A DNA stretch of 64,000 nt from a virus, in IMG/VR virus record IMGVR_UViG_3300042860_004240, positions 1-64,000 of that record; one strand, 5' to 3'. Within the stretch, counting starts at the first letter, position 1. Each line of letters begins with the position of its first letter. Positions 40,421 to 48,172 of the stretch are shown one piece after another. The position numbers and the translations under genes were made by a program. The notes under the pieces were generated by a model. That model did no database searches and was not told where the DNA came from. It saw only the letters and a program-made list of their open reading frames with translations.

Positions 40421-41164
40421 ATGAACGTTGAAGATTATTCCGAACAAGAAATAACGGATTTAATCGCATCTGCTTTATCACTTGACGGGAGTAATAAACT
40501 ATTCCCGTCAAGTGGAATGCATTTGGGGTTTGCTGAAAGTTCTTTGTTTGAACTTTTGGCTAACAAGCTAGAGAACAAGTTTGCTCACTCTGAGTTAAAT
40601 TCTTTTTTGCAAGAGCTACGAGATGATTTGCTTTCTAACAAAGTTCCTTATGATATTAAGAATTTACATACTCAAGTAATTAATTGCAGAAAATGTAAAA
40701 ACTTTACCCCTAATCCAGTTCTTCCTATGTGGAACAATCAAAATCCAGATATAGTATTTGTATTAGATTACCCTATCTACAACAAAGAAGTTGCCGAGTT
40801 CTTTTTAGATACTTTAAAGTCTTCTAATTTTTCTTCGGAAAAGATTTGCTTAACCTATGTTAATAGGTGTTCTTATCCTAAAAGAAAATTTGAGAGTCAA
40901 GAAATATTTAATTGCTCACCGTATTTACATACTGAAATTCAATTGCTAAATCCAAAAGCTATAGTTTGCCTTGGGTCAGTTGCTGCTTCAGCTGTATTTG
41001 GTTTAGAAGTTACAATTAAAGATTATAGATCAAAACCTAATTGGCTTGGTTCTTGGCCAATTTTTGTTACCTATTCACCACTGCATATATCAAAATCAAG
41101 CTCTCATTTAGAAGACAGCTTTGCATCTGATATGATGTATGTTCATGATTATATTTATAAATAG
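40421..41164 (+). CDS. Uracil-DNA glycosylase superfamily protein (family 4/5-like, Fe-S)
   Basis: A 247-residue protein. CRKCKNF, NRCSYP and FNCSPYLHTEI supply the four Cys that hold a 4Fe-4S cluster in family 4/5 UDGs, and LLNPKAIVCLGSVAASAVFG is the conserved 'PK-x-IV-x-LG-x-x-A' strand. The usual catalytic 'GEAPG' motif reads VLDYPIYNKE, so the active site is altered and true glycosylase activity is uncertain. Next to the SSB-like gene, consistent with DNA metabolism. Confidence 0.7.
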   Translation: MNVEDYSEQEITDLIASALSLDGSNKLFPSSGMHLGFAESSLFELLANKLENKFAHSELNSFLQELRDDLLSNKVPYDIKNLHTQVINCRKCKNFTPNPVLPMWNNQNPDIVFVLDYPIYNKEVAEFFLDTLKSSNFSSEKICLTYVNRCSYPKRKFESQEIFNCSPYLHTEIQLLNPKAIVCLGSVAASAVFGLEVTIKDYRSKPNWLGSWPIFVTYSPLHISKSSSHLEDSFASDMMYVHDYIYK

Positions 41165-41175
41165 AAAAGGACATT

Positions 41176-41565
41176 ATGTCTAACGAAAACTACATTCAAC
41201 AAATTAATGAAAATGATCCTAACTTTGAAGCTTTTAAGCAGATTGTTTTAAAAGACGTTAGAAATGAATCTTCCGAAGAGGAAAAACAGTATCTATCAGA
41301 AAACTTAGACATTTGGTTATACTTTTTGCAAATCACAAAAAAAGATGTTGAATTTCAACTTGCTTCTCAAAAAGCAAAAGATAAGATTTCTTTTAAAGAA
41401 ATTAAATTACACAATCCTGAAGAGTCTGTTATAATAGGACTCATGCAAAAACAAGATAAGTGGAGAATGGGTGCTTTAAGATTCCTCACTGCTATAGAAA
41501 AAAAGATGCTGTTTGTAAAAATGCAGCTCAAGAATATACAACTTTTTGAAAGTGGAGCTGAATAA
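41176..41565 (+). CDS. Helical hypothetical protein
   Basis: A 129-residue, charged, helical protein with AAAGGA ribosome site. No domain recognised. Confidence 0.6.
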   Translation: MSNENYIQQINENDPNFEAFKQIVLKDVRNESSEEEKQYLSENLDIWLYFLQITKKDVEFQLASQKAKDKISFKEIKLHNPEESVIIGLMQKQDKWRMGALRFLTAIEKKMLFVKMQLKNIQLFESGAE

Positions 41566-41570
41566 AGCAA

Positions 41571-42065
41571 ATGTTTGGGTGTACTTCTAAATCAATAACT
41601 GCTTTAAAAACTGAATGGAACGAAGAAAAATCTTATTCTTTTTTAAACTTTTTTATCACTTATCAAAACTGGTGCACTTACTCTACTAAAAAACTTTCTC
41701 ATTCTGAAGTTCTTGTTCTATCTGACTTGTTTTGTTTGTCTCATGGTAAGGTAGCCCCAAAACAAGATTCTGAACTTTCTTTTTGGTCAGTTCATCCTAT
41801 GAATATATTTAGATTTAAACTGTTAGATAACTTAGATTTTTCTGTTCTAAATTATCCAGACCCAGCTTATGACAAGCCCGGCTATATTGTAGAAGGCTGT
41901 TATTGGGTTAATGGTTTTATGTATCAAGTTTTAGAAGAAGACTCTAAAAACATCCTAGAATTAAATTTACTAATTGACAAACCGACTCAACAGATATATG
42001 ATTACCCTAATACCTTTATTTTAATCAACGATTTAATCAACGAATATATTACACTGCCTTCGTAG
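41571..42065 (+). CDS. Hypothetical protein overlapping a tRNA
   Basis: A 164-residue soluble aromatic-rich protein. Its last codons and stop lie within the first 10 bases of tRNA-Arg, so tRNA processing would cut the mRNA end. Function unknown. Confidence 0.6.
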   Translation: MFGCTSKSITALKTEWNEEKSYSFLNFFITYQNWCTYSTKKLSHSEVLVLSDLFCLSHGKVAPKQDSELSFWSVHPMNIFRFKLLDNLDFSVLNYPDPAYDKPGYIVEGCYWVNGFMYQVLEEDSKNILELNLLIDKPTQQIYDYPNTFILINDLINEYITLPS

Positions 42066-42129
42066 CTCAGTTGGATAGAGCAACGGACTTCTAATCCGCA
42101 GGTCGTATGTTCGAATCATACCGAAGGCG
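42056..42129 (+). tRNA. trnR-tct: tRNA-Arg (anticodon TCT)
   Basis: GCCTTCG/CGAAGGC acceptor, GCTC/GAGC D-arm, ACGGA-CTTCTAA-TCCGC anticodon arm, GTATGTTCGAATCATAC T-arm. CCA is not encoded. It reads AGA, frequent in this AT-rich replicon and rare in typical GC-rich actinobacteria. Confidence 0.95.
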
Positions 42130-42131
42130 CT

Positions 42132-42296
42132 ATGAACATAGAAAACATAGAAAATCCAGAAGAAATTCCAGAAACACCAGAACAAACATTTACAGAACGC
42201 CTAGAAGAATCTCTAGACTTTGTAGTAAATATGATGAATTCTGGGCAGCTAAATCCCGAAGATGTTTACCCTCCCGGTAGATACTCTGGGGATTAA
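42132..42296 (+). CDS. Small acidic protein after tRNA-Arg
   Basis: A 54-residue Glu/Pro-rich ORF beginning 2 bases after the tRNA. It has no visible ribosome site other than the tRNA 3' end, so it may be leaderless after tRNA processing. Confidence 0.45.
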   Translation: MNIENIENPEEIPETPEQTFTERLEESLDFVVNMMNSGQLNPEDVYPPGRYSGD

Positions 42297-42321
42297 TTGC
42301 TAGATTTTATTTTAACAAGTT

Positions 42322-42383
42322 TGTCACAAGGGACCAGGTCTTTTTCGGGACTCCTTTCAACTGGTCTCTTGTGACATTTTTTT
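42322..42383 (+). terminator. Rho-independent terminator
   Basis: TGTCACAAGGGACCAG pairs with CTGGTCTCTTGTGACA (one wobble) around a 23-base loop, followed by seven T. Confidence 0.9.
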
Positions 42384-42396
42384 ATAGAAAGATATT

Positions 42397-42543
42397 ATGG
42401 AAAACTCAATAGATCATTTTATATTAATCTTTCTATCGTGCTATATTTTGCTGATAGACAAAACGCCAGTTGCTTACGCAATTGGTTTGCTCGCATTACG
42501 TAGCACTTACATATTGTATCAAGACAGAAAGAAGCAGAAGTGA
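42397..42543 (+). CDS. Small membrane protein
   Basis: A 48-residue ORF with two short hydrophobic stretches and a basic tail. The GTGA overlap with the next gene supports translation. Confidence 0.5.
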   Translation: MENSIDHFILIFLSCYILLIDKTPVAYAIGLLALRSTYILYQDRKKQK

Positions 42544-42863
42544 AAGATAAAATTACAAAAGACAATACAATTACTTATACCTCAGTTGACGCTAGTTCTT
42601 TTATCACGCATGCTACCTATAGCGTCAAAGATTCCATTTTAATAGTTAACTTTAAATCTAATTCTGCTTGGGCTTATGACAAAGTCCCACAATTAGAGTT
42701 TGTAAAAATGGTTGCTGCTAAGTCTGTTGGTTCTTATTTTAATAAGAATATAAGAAACAAATACCATGGTGTCCAATTACTTGCTTCTACAGATGATGGT
42801 TTGGTTGTTAAGTCCGACGCGCACTCTGACTTATTGAAACTTAAAGAAATTAAAGCAACATGA
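42540..42863 (+). CDS. KTSC-domain protein
   Basis: A 107-residue protein starting at GTG. Residues 20-75 carry the KTSC pattern: 'SFITHATYSVKDSILIVNF', then W/Y and P (AYDKVPQLEF), then AKSVGSYFNKNIRNKY. KTSC domains are short, lie beside lysyl-tRNA synthetase-like or phage genes, and are thought to bind nucleic acid. Confidence 0.75.
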   Translation: MKDKITKDNTITYTSVDASSFITHATYSVKDSILIVNFKSNSAWAYDKVPQLEFVKMVAAKSVGSYFNKNIRNKYHGVQLLASTDDGLVVKSDAHSDLLKLKEIKAT

Positions 42864-43024
42864 GTAAAAAGAAAAATAAAAAGAATCGATATAACAACAA
42901 TTACAACTACTACAGTGCCCCTAAAAAAAACACTAGCTTTTCTACTTCTACAGCTAAAGAAGTTAACGATCTTGCTTTAAATGTTTTTGGCTCATTACAA
43001 ATTTCAGCTAAGGAGATATCATGA
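42860..43024 (+). CDS. Small basic protein
   Basis: A 54-residue ORF in an ATGA overlap. The Lys/Asn/Tyr-rich N-terminus (SKKKNKKNRYNNNYNYY) suggests nucleic-acid binding. Confidence 0.5.
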   Translation: MSKKKNKKNRYNNNYNYYSAPKKNTSFSTSTAKEVNDLALNVFGSLQISAKEIS

Positions 43025-43551
43025 ACGATGATGTTGATATTGACATTATAAAATTAATTGACAAAGAAATAGCAAAACTATCTTTAACAGATAAGTACTG
43101 TTACGCACTCGGCGCTGATTTGAACAAGCTAGAAGGTGAAATTCAATCTATCGAATTATATGAGATAGAAAAAAGTGAAGATGTTTATGGTCTTCTAGAA
43201 GGTGCTAAGCTAAGAACTTCTACTGAATTTTACGATGTTATTATTGTCATCACTTCTGGTTGGGCTGCTCCAATAGAAGACGATTCTCTTAGCGAAGACA
43301 ATGTGCCTCCAAGCAAGCATCCTGGTAGAAGACGAGTTGAGCTTCATATAGCTTTAGACAAAAATTCTTCTATGGCTTGTTCTATCCTTTTTATGGAAGA
43401 AGGCAAAGTGGTTAACACTGAGTACGATACTACCGGCACCGGACCTTTAGCCGATGCGGTTAGAAGTATTCACCCCAATAATTTAAAATCTGATAAAACT
43501 TTACTTACCAAAGGGACTGATAAAATTGTTGACTTTAAAGACCCTTTTTAA
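43021..43551 (+). CDS. Hypothetical protein
   Basis: A 176-residue acidic soluble protein in an ATGA overlap. The central region (TSTEFYDVIIVITSGWAAP, PGRRRVELHIALDKNSSMACSILF) resembles alternating strands and helices. Unknown function. Confidence 0.6.
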   Translation: MNDDVDIDIIKLIDKEIAKLSLTDKYCYALGADLNKLEGEIQSIELYEIEKSEDVYGLLEGAKLRTSTEFYDVIIVITSGWAAPIEDDSLSEDNVPPSKHPGRRRVELHIALDKNSSMACSILFMEEGKVVNTEYDTTGTGPLADAVRSIHPNNLKSDKTLLTKGTDKIVDFKDPF

Positions 43552-43765
43552 AAAAAAGAATAAAGTTATAAAAGATGAAAAAAAGCCTGACGTATACTTT
43601 GTTCAATACGCTAGATATGGAGCTCCTAACGTCCAGTGGGGACCCTTTTACGACCTTCAGGACGCTATAGCATGGTGCTCGTATAACCTAGTAGTTCACG
43701 GTATTAACGCAGATATTCTTTTTGCTAAACATCCTGAATCCGACCCAAAGTATTGGTTTATTTAA
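43526..43765 (+). CDS. Small hypothetical protein
   Basis: A 79-residue frame starting at TTG, overlapping the upstream gene by 26 bases. VYFVQYARYGAPNVQWGPFYDLQDAIAWC gives a strand-helix unit. The start is uncertain. Confidence 0.5.
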   Translation: MLTLKTLFKKKNKVIKDEKKPDVYFVQYARYGAPNVQWGPFYDLQDAIAWCSYNLVVHGINADILFAKHPESDPKYWFI

Positions 43766-43776
43766 TATTCTAAAAC

Positions 43777-43806
43777 TTACCTTTTCTAGCTCTAATCTGT
43801 TATAAT
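43777..43806 (+). promoter_or_regulatory. Promoter of the proteasome-like gene
   Basis: TTACCT, 18 bases, TATAAT, with the ATG 27 bases downstream of the -10. The Ntn hydrolase therefore has its own transcription start. Confidence 0.6.
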
Positions 43807-43832
43807 ATTTCTTGGTTCTAAGGAGAAATGTT

Positions 43833-44447
43833 ATGACAACCATAGTTGCAATACAAGGTGACAGTTTTGCTGTAGTAGCAGTTGATTCTAGAATTTCAGC
43901 CATGGAATCAGACGGCTTTGCTACGATATCTACTTTAGGGGAAAACAGCGGTAAAGTAGCTGTAAATGGTAAATACCTTTTAGGTGCAGCTGGGGATGTA
44001 AGAGCTATAAATATTTTACATCATGCTTTTATTCCTCCTACTCCTCCTTCTGGATTAAAGGGTAAAAAGTTAGACCAATTTTTTACTGTTAAATTTATTC
44101 CTGCTTTGCGCGATTGCTTTGAAAAGCAAGGATATGCTTCTCCTGACAATAATGAAGACAAGCAGCACATTGCAGAACAGGCTTCTACTATTTTAGCTGT
44201 TGTATCTGGCACTGTTTACGTAGTCGATTCAGACTATGCTTGGTCTTCTGATAGCAACGGAATATATGCTTTGGGTTCCGGCAGTGCTTATGCCCTTGGT
44301 GCACTTACTGCCTTAACTGCAGGGAAGAAAATACAAACAGTTTCACAAGCTAAGTCTTTGGCTTTGAAAGCTTTGGCTGTGTCTGCTAAATTTGATCCTT
44401 ACACTGGCCCTCCATTTAGGACTCATGTTCAAGATTTTTCTAAGTAA
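43833..44447 (+). CDS. Proteasome beta-subunit/HslV-like Ntn hydrolase
   Basis: A 204-residue protein; the ATG at 43833 follows AAGGAG. After Met removal the N-terminus is Thr-Thr-Ile-Val-Ala-Ile, the mature beginning of HslV and beta subunits, so Thr is the nucleophile without a propeptide. VVAVDSR puts Asp at position 17, the usual place. A Lys in NSGKVAVNG is the candidate for Lys33, shifted by a few residues. GAAGD and DYAWSSDSNGIYALGSGSAYALGAL match conserved strands of the fold (compare YAIGSGS). It probably assembles into a self-compartmentalised protease ring. No alpha-like subunit is seen. It could degrade Ubl-tagged proteins or a phage target. Confidence 0.85.
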   Translation: MTTIVAIQGDSFAVVAVDSRISAMESDGFATISTLGENSGKVAVNGKYLLGAAGDVRAINILHHAFIPPTPPSGLKGKKLDQFFTVKFIPALRDCFEKQGYASPDNNEDKQHIAEQASTILAVVSGTVYVVDSDYAWSSDSNGIYALGSGSAYALGALTALTAGKKIQTVSQAKSLALKALAVSAKFDPYTGPPFRTHVQDFSK

Positions 44448-44517
44448 TCTTTATTTAGACTAAAAAAAATTTTAAAGCTATCAGATAATTTTTATTAACC
44501 ACAAAATTTGGAGAACA

Positions 44518-45087
44518 ATGCGCGCTAAACAAAAGACTACTTATTCTATGAAAAATCCTACGCCTCAATTGTCTGGAGACGTAAACAAATGGTTTAAAGA
44601 AGAATATCAACACCTTGCAGACACTCTTTGTGGTGGAGACAAGTTTGCTGTTACCAAAATAGCTAAAGAAGAACAGCTTTATTTATCAGAATACTTAAGA
44701 GCTATCTATGTTTTACAGACAACTAATAGCTTTGCTGAGTTGTCTAAGTACTCTATAAGTTACAATGTATATAAAGATATTTTGGTAAATTATAAACAAG
44801 TTGATTTATCTTCTTCTACAGAAGAAGATATTGTTTTAAATTTAAAGCCAAAGTTTAAATCTAAGCGCCAAGATAAATACGAAGAAGTTATCCAATGGTG
44901 CAAAGACAACGCAGGTAAGAAAGTTAAAGTAAAAGATGTATCCGATTTAGTAGAATGGTCTTATCCTACTGCTAACACTTTTGTCCAATCACGCCCAGAT
45001 CTTTTCTCAAAGTTTTCTCATGGGGTTTATTTGTTAAAGAACCCAGATGAAGAAAGAATGAAAGAAAAAAAAAGCTTAAAGAATTAG
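44518..45087 (+). CDS. Putative DNA-binding protein with C-terminal HTH domain
   Basis: A 189-residue protein. The C-terminal 60 residues (KKVKVKDVSDLVEWSYPTANTFVQSRPDLFSKFSHGVYLL) share the plan of the small protein at 9025. The N-terminal domain is helical and unrelated. GGAG precedes the ATG. A regulator or replication accessory is likely. Confidence 0.6.
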   Translation: MRAKQKTTYSMKNPTPQLSGDVNKWFKEEYQHLADTLCGGDKFAVTKIAKEEQLYLSEYLRAIYVLQTTNSFAELSKYSISYNVYKDILVNYKQVDLSSSTEEDIVLNLKPKFKSKRQDKYEEVIQWCKDNAGKKVKVKDVSDLVEWSYPTANTFVQSRPDLFSKFSHGVYLLKNPDEERMKEKKSLKN

Positions 45088-45097
45088 GAGATTAAAA

Positions 45098-45541
45098 ATG
45101 ATTTTTGAAAACGAACAAACAACAATTTTTTCTGTTTTGATAGAAAACAATGACCAATATTACGATGTAGCAGACTTAGAAGAAAATCCATATATTTATA
45201 AGATTTTAAGATCTTACGACAATGGATTAACTTGGAGCCATTTAGCTACAATGAAAGCTTCTGATTTAGAAGAAGCTCATGATACTGTCGATTTGCTCAA
45301 CGCTGGAGCACGAAAAAATAATTCTTTTAAAGATAACACTCCAACAAACATTTTTGGCAATGAGGTTAAACAATCAGACAAAAAATATCCCCATAACCAT
45401 AGAACAAGTAATGGTTATGATGTTTTTATAGAAGCAGCACAGAAGTTTAAGAACGATTCTAATTATTATATTAAATATAAGAATGAAATAGATTCTGTTA
45501 TAAACCAATCTATAGACCCTGAAGACGACGACATAAGATGA
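45098..45541 (+). CDS. Hypothetical protein
   Basis: A 147-residue soluble acidic protein with AGGAG. The N-terminal half has a DNGLTWSHLATM-type repeat. Unknown function. Overlaps the next start by ATGA. Confidence 0.6.
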   Translation: MIFENEQTTIFSVLIENNDQYYDVADLEENPYIYKILRSYDNGLTWSHLATMKASDLEEAHDTVDLLNAGARKNNSFKDNTPTNIFGNEVKQSDKKYPHNHRTSNGYDVFIEAAQKFKNDSNYYIKYKNEIDSVINQSIDPEDDDIR

Positions 45542-45621
45542 ACCCAGATAAGTTTTTTTTATATAGTATTTTTGGTTTAATATCTGTTTCTTTTATTTTA
45601 GGAGTTTTGAGTTTATTGTGA
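45538..45621 (+). CDS. Tiny single-span membrane protein
   Basis: A 27-residue ORF that is nearly all hydrophobic (FFLYSIFGLISVSFILGVL). ATGA and GTGA overlaps on both sides make it a convincing coupled cistron. Confidence 0.5.
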   Translation: MNPDKFFLYSIFGLISVSFILGVLSLL

Positions 45622-46388
45622 TAGTTTTAATTGTAGGATTGCCGGGCGCAGGTAAAACATCACTAGCACAAGAGCTAGTTAGTCGCACTGGAGCTATTCA
45701 TTTAAACGCAGATGCTGTACGCGCAGATCTTAACAGTGATCTTGGATTCACAACTACAGACCGTTTGGAGCAAGCCCGCAGAATGGGTTCAATGGCTAGA
45801 CTTTTATCTGCTCAAGGTTTTTTAGTTATAGTTGATTTTGTTTGTCCGACAAAAGAAACTCGTAAAATGTTTGGTAAAGCTGACTTTACTTTTTGGGTGA
45901 GTAGGATTGAAGAAGGTCGTTACGAAAATACAAATCGTATGTGGGAAGATCTTTCTGAAGATGAATACGATTTAAAGATTAATAAAGGTCTTACTGTCAA
46001 GCAAGAGGGCGATGCCTGCTTTGGCAAGATGAAAATACCTTGTTGGAAGACACCAACAACGCTCATGCTTGGCCGTTATCAACCATGGCATTCTGGCCAC
46101 AAAGCTTTATACGAAGAAGCAAAAAAGCGTGGCAATCCTGTTGTTATTGGAGTACGAGATACTGGCGGGATGTCTAATAAAGATCCATTTGAGTACGCTA
46201 CAGTAAAAGAACTAATATTAAAAGATGTGCCAGATGCTTTTGTCACAATGATGCCAAACATAACCAAGATTATTTACGGAAGAGATGTTGGATATAGTAT
46301 CGAAGAAATTGATTTACCTGACCACATAAAAGCTATATCTGCAACCCAGAAACGAAAAGAGCTAGAAGATGAACAACGTAATGCCTGA
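45618..46388 (+). CDS. P-loop kinase fused to a nucleotidyltransferase domain
   Basis: A 256-residue two-domain enzyme starting at GTG. Residues 1-120 are an APS-kinase/polynucleotide-kinase-like P-loop domain: GLPGAGKTS, HLNADAVRADLN. From about residue 145 a cytidylyltransferase/NMNAT-like domain follows: GRYQPWHSGHKAL (the HxGH-type motif) and ISATQKRKEL (ISxTxxR). It would phosphorylate a small substrate and activate or adenylate another, as in NAD salvage or sugar activation. It stands at the entrance of the metabolic region. Confidence 0.75.
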   Translation: MIVLIVGLPGAGKTSLAQELVSRTGAIHLNADAVRADLNSDLGFTTTDRLEQARRMGSMARLLSAQGFLVIVDFVCPTKETRKMFGKADFTFWVSRIEEGRYENTNRMWEDLSEDEYDLKINKGLTVKQEGDACFGKMKIPCWKTPTTLMLGRYQPWHSGHKALYEEAKKRGNPVVIGVRDTGGMSNKDPFEYATVKELILKDVPDAFVTMMPNITKIIYGRDVGYSIEEIDLPDHIKAISATQKRKELEDEQRNA

Positions 46389-46755
46389 TTGGGGCCAAGA
46401 TGATTTATTGCCATCTGATAAAAAAGAAGCTACTAAAGAAAACACTGAAAAAATATTTCCAATAACATTTTCTGATTCTACTTCTTTTATTGATTTTAAA
46501 CAAAACATGGAAAATTTAATTTCCTTTTTTACTAAACATAGCCCACCAAAACTAGGTGGTTTTGATTTAGATGATGCTTATTCTCAAAAAGGCGAGATCC
46601 CATTTCCTAAACAAAAAGACCTTCCTTACGATGAAGTTGTTGGCTTGTGCGGTGAATACGGTATAAACCCTCTTAACGTTACTTCTATCAAAGTTGCTGA
46701 CCATGACACTGACAAATGTTTAAAAGTTATAACAATTGAGAAACTTGTTTTTTAA
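46369..46755 (+). CDS. Hypothetical protein
   Basis: A 128-residue soluble protein overlapping the kinase gene by 20 bases; a start at 46381 is also possible. Unknown function. Confidence 0.55.
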   Translation: MNNVMPDWGQDDLLPSDKKEATKENTEKIFPITFSDSTSFIDFKQNMENLISFFTKHSPPKLGGFDLDDAYSQKGEIPFPKQKDLPYDEVVGLCGEYGINPLNVTSIKVADHDTDKCLKVITIEKLVF

Positions 46756-46757
46756 TT

Positions 46758-46952
46758 ATGTTTACAAAAAAAGTAAAGATAAAATTTGTTTCTTCTAAAA
46801 ACAAAAAAATATGTACTATTAAAATAACAAAAAAAGAATTTGACAACTACGAAAAAATAGCTTATTATTCAGGTCAAACTTTAGAGCAATTTGTTAATAA
46901 AGCTATTATTGATTATTTAAACAAACTAAAAAAGGAAGTTAAAAATGGATAA
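46758..46952 (+). CDS. Ribbon-helix-helix-like small protein
   Basis: A 64-residue basic protein. [19 protein letters not shown], then [19 protein letters not shown], matches the strand-helix-helix plan of RHH regulators. No clear ribosome site. Overlaps the acyl carrier protein start. Confidence 0.5.
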   Translation: MFTKKVKIKFVSSKNKKICTIKITKKEFDNYEKIAYYSGQTLEQFVNKAIIDYLNKLKKEVKNG

Positions 46953-47187
46953 CGAAGAAGTTTTTGCAAAATTTAAGACAAGCTTAGCTAAGATTGAACC
47001 TAAGTTTGATGTTGAAACAATTACTTTAAGCTCATCTCTTAAAGATGATTTAGGTCTTGATTCTTTAGACGTTATAGAATTGCTTATGATTCTTGAAGAA
47101 GACTTTCAGTTAGAAATTAATATAGAAGATATAATTGATATTGAAACCGTTAAAGACGCTTGCAATATCCTACAAGATTTGTCGTAG
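46945..47187 (+). CDS. Acyl carrier protein
   Basis: An 80-residue acidic four-helix protein. [11 protein letters not shown] carries the DSL serine that takes 4'-phosphopantetheine. [14 protein letters not shown] and EIN-x-x-DII are typical of ACPs. No phosphopantetheinyl transferase is visible, so host AcpS is presumably used. It lies 1 kb before the oxygenase/ketosynthase operon, its likely partner. Confidence 0.9.
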   Translation: MDNEEVFAKFKTSLAKIEPKFDVETITLSSSLKDDLGLDSLDVIELLMILEEDFQLEINIEDIIDIETVKDACNILQDLS

Positions 47188-47195
47188 TACTTGAT

Positions 47196-47396
47196 ATGGC
47201 TAAAAAATGTTCTCTTGTTGGTTCTAAAGTACAGCTAATAAGTACAGATGATCCTTATACTAAACTAAAGTCTGGCGATATCGGCGTCATAACTCATATT
47301 GATGACAATGGTACTGTTTTTGCAGATTGGGAAAACGGTTCTTCTTTAGGCCTTATTCCTAACATTGATAATTTTAAAATACTATCAGGGATGTGA
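47196..47396 (+). CDS. DUF4314-like protein
   Basis: A 66-residue protein. GSKVQLISTDDPYTKLKSGDIGVITHIDD, then FADWENGSSLGLIPNIDNF, matches the SH3-like small family DUF4314 of bacteria and phages. Function unknown. Confidence 0.65.
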   Translation: MAKKCSLVGSKVQLISTDDPYTKLKSGDIGVITHIDDNGTVFADWENGSSLGLIPNIDNFKILSGM

Positions 47397-47397
47397 T

Positions 47398-47679
47398 ATG
47401 GGTGATAACCACGAAACTCGCAAAGCAATACTAGCTTCTTTATTTAATAAGATTACTTTTGATGAATGGCTAGAAATAGGTATGAATCAGAACTGGTGCG
47501 GTCCAGCAGTATGCTACACCCATGATAGTTTTCCTATGAACGAAGAAGAAGATAATGAATTTGCTGATGGCAGCGATCCATGCATGCATATGATAAGATT
47601 GTACGAAGATAACGAGCACAAAGAATTAATAGAAGAAGCTCATTCTCCTTCTCAATGGAGAAAGCCATACAAGCAATAG
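47398..47679 (+). CDS. Conserved phage-type hypothetical protein
   Basis: A 93-residue acidic protein. The pattern FDEWLEIGMNQNWCGPAVCYTHDSFPM resembles a family of actinophage hypothetical proteins. It starts 1 base after the previous stop. Confidence 0.6.
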   Translation: MGDNHETRKAILASLFNKITFDEWLEIGMNQNWCGPAVCYTHDSFPMNEEEDNEFADGSDPCMHMIRLYEDNEHKELIEEAHSPSQWRKPYKQ

Positions 47680-47691
47680 TTAGGAAAAACA

Positions 47692-47940
47692 ATGCCCTAT
47701 ATACACAAGTTAGACAGAGAACAAATAGTTAACGGAAGAGACATTGAAACTGCTGGTGAGTTAAACTTTGTTATCTCTACCCTTATCAACCAGTACCTTG
47801 TCAATAAAGGTAAAAACTATAGCAATATCAATGAAGCCATTGGTGTTCTTGAATGCGCTAAACTCGAGCTCTATCGTAGGGTAGCCTTACCATACGAAGA
47901 TATTAAAATTGAAGCTAATGGTGATGTCTACACTATATAA
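47692..47940 (+). CDS. DUF6899-like hypothetical protein
   Basis: An 82-residue protein. MPYI at the start, then GELNFVISTLINQYLV, then YSNINEAIGVLECAKLELYRRVALPYEDIKI-x-x-NGDVY, matches a conserved family seen in phages. Unknown function. Confidence 0.6.
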   Translation: MPYIHKLDREQIVNGRDIETAGELNFVISTLINQYLVNKGKNYSNINEAIGVLECAKLELYRRVALPYEDIKIEANGDVYTI

Positions 47941-48070
47941 TACTCCTCAAGCACTTACTTGCGTGGATTGCAAGACTAAATCTGTACAAGTATCTAAAAA
48001 CAAGAAGTTTAAAGTAAATCTTTGCGTCCCTTGTTTTATAGATAGAATGCTTCAAGAAAGTACTTCATAA
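47924..48070 (+). CDS. Small zinc-ribbon protein
   Basis: A 48-residue ORF overlapping the previous gene. CVDC and CVPC about 20 residues apart form a zinc ribbon. A start two codons upstream (47918) is possible. Confidence 0.5.
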   Translation: MSTLYNTPQALTCVDCKTKSVQVSKNKKFKVNLCVPCFIDRMLQESTS

Positions 48071-48112
48071 TTTTTTTTTTAAACATACGATATTAGATTA
48101 CCGTTTTTTAGC

Positions 48113-48142
48113 TTGCAGTGCTGATTATTTGCATGGTATGAT
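48113..48142 (+). promoter_or_regulatory. Promoter of the oxygenase/ketosynthase operon
   Basis: TTGCAG, 18 bases, TATGAT, followed by a GAGAGGG ribosome site and the GTG at 48173. It follows a poly-T stretch that ends the previous unit. Confidence 0.55.
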
Positions 48143-48172
48143 ATAGGGTGACGCTATAGAGAGGGCACCGCC

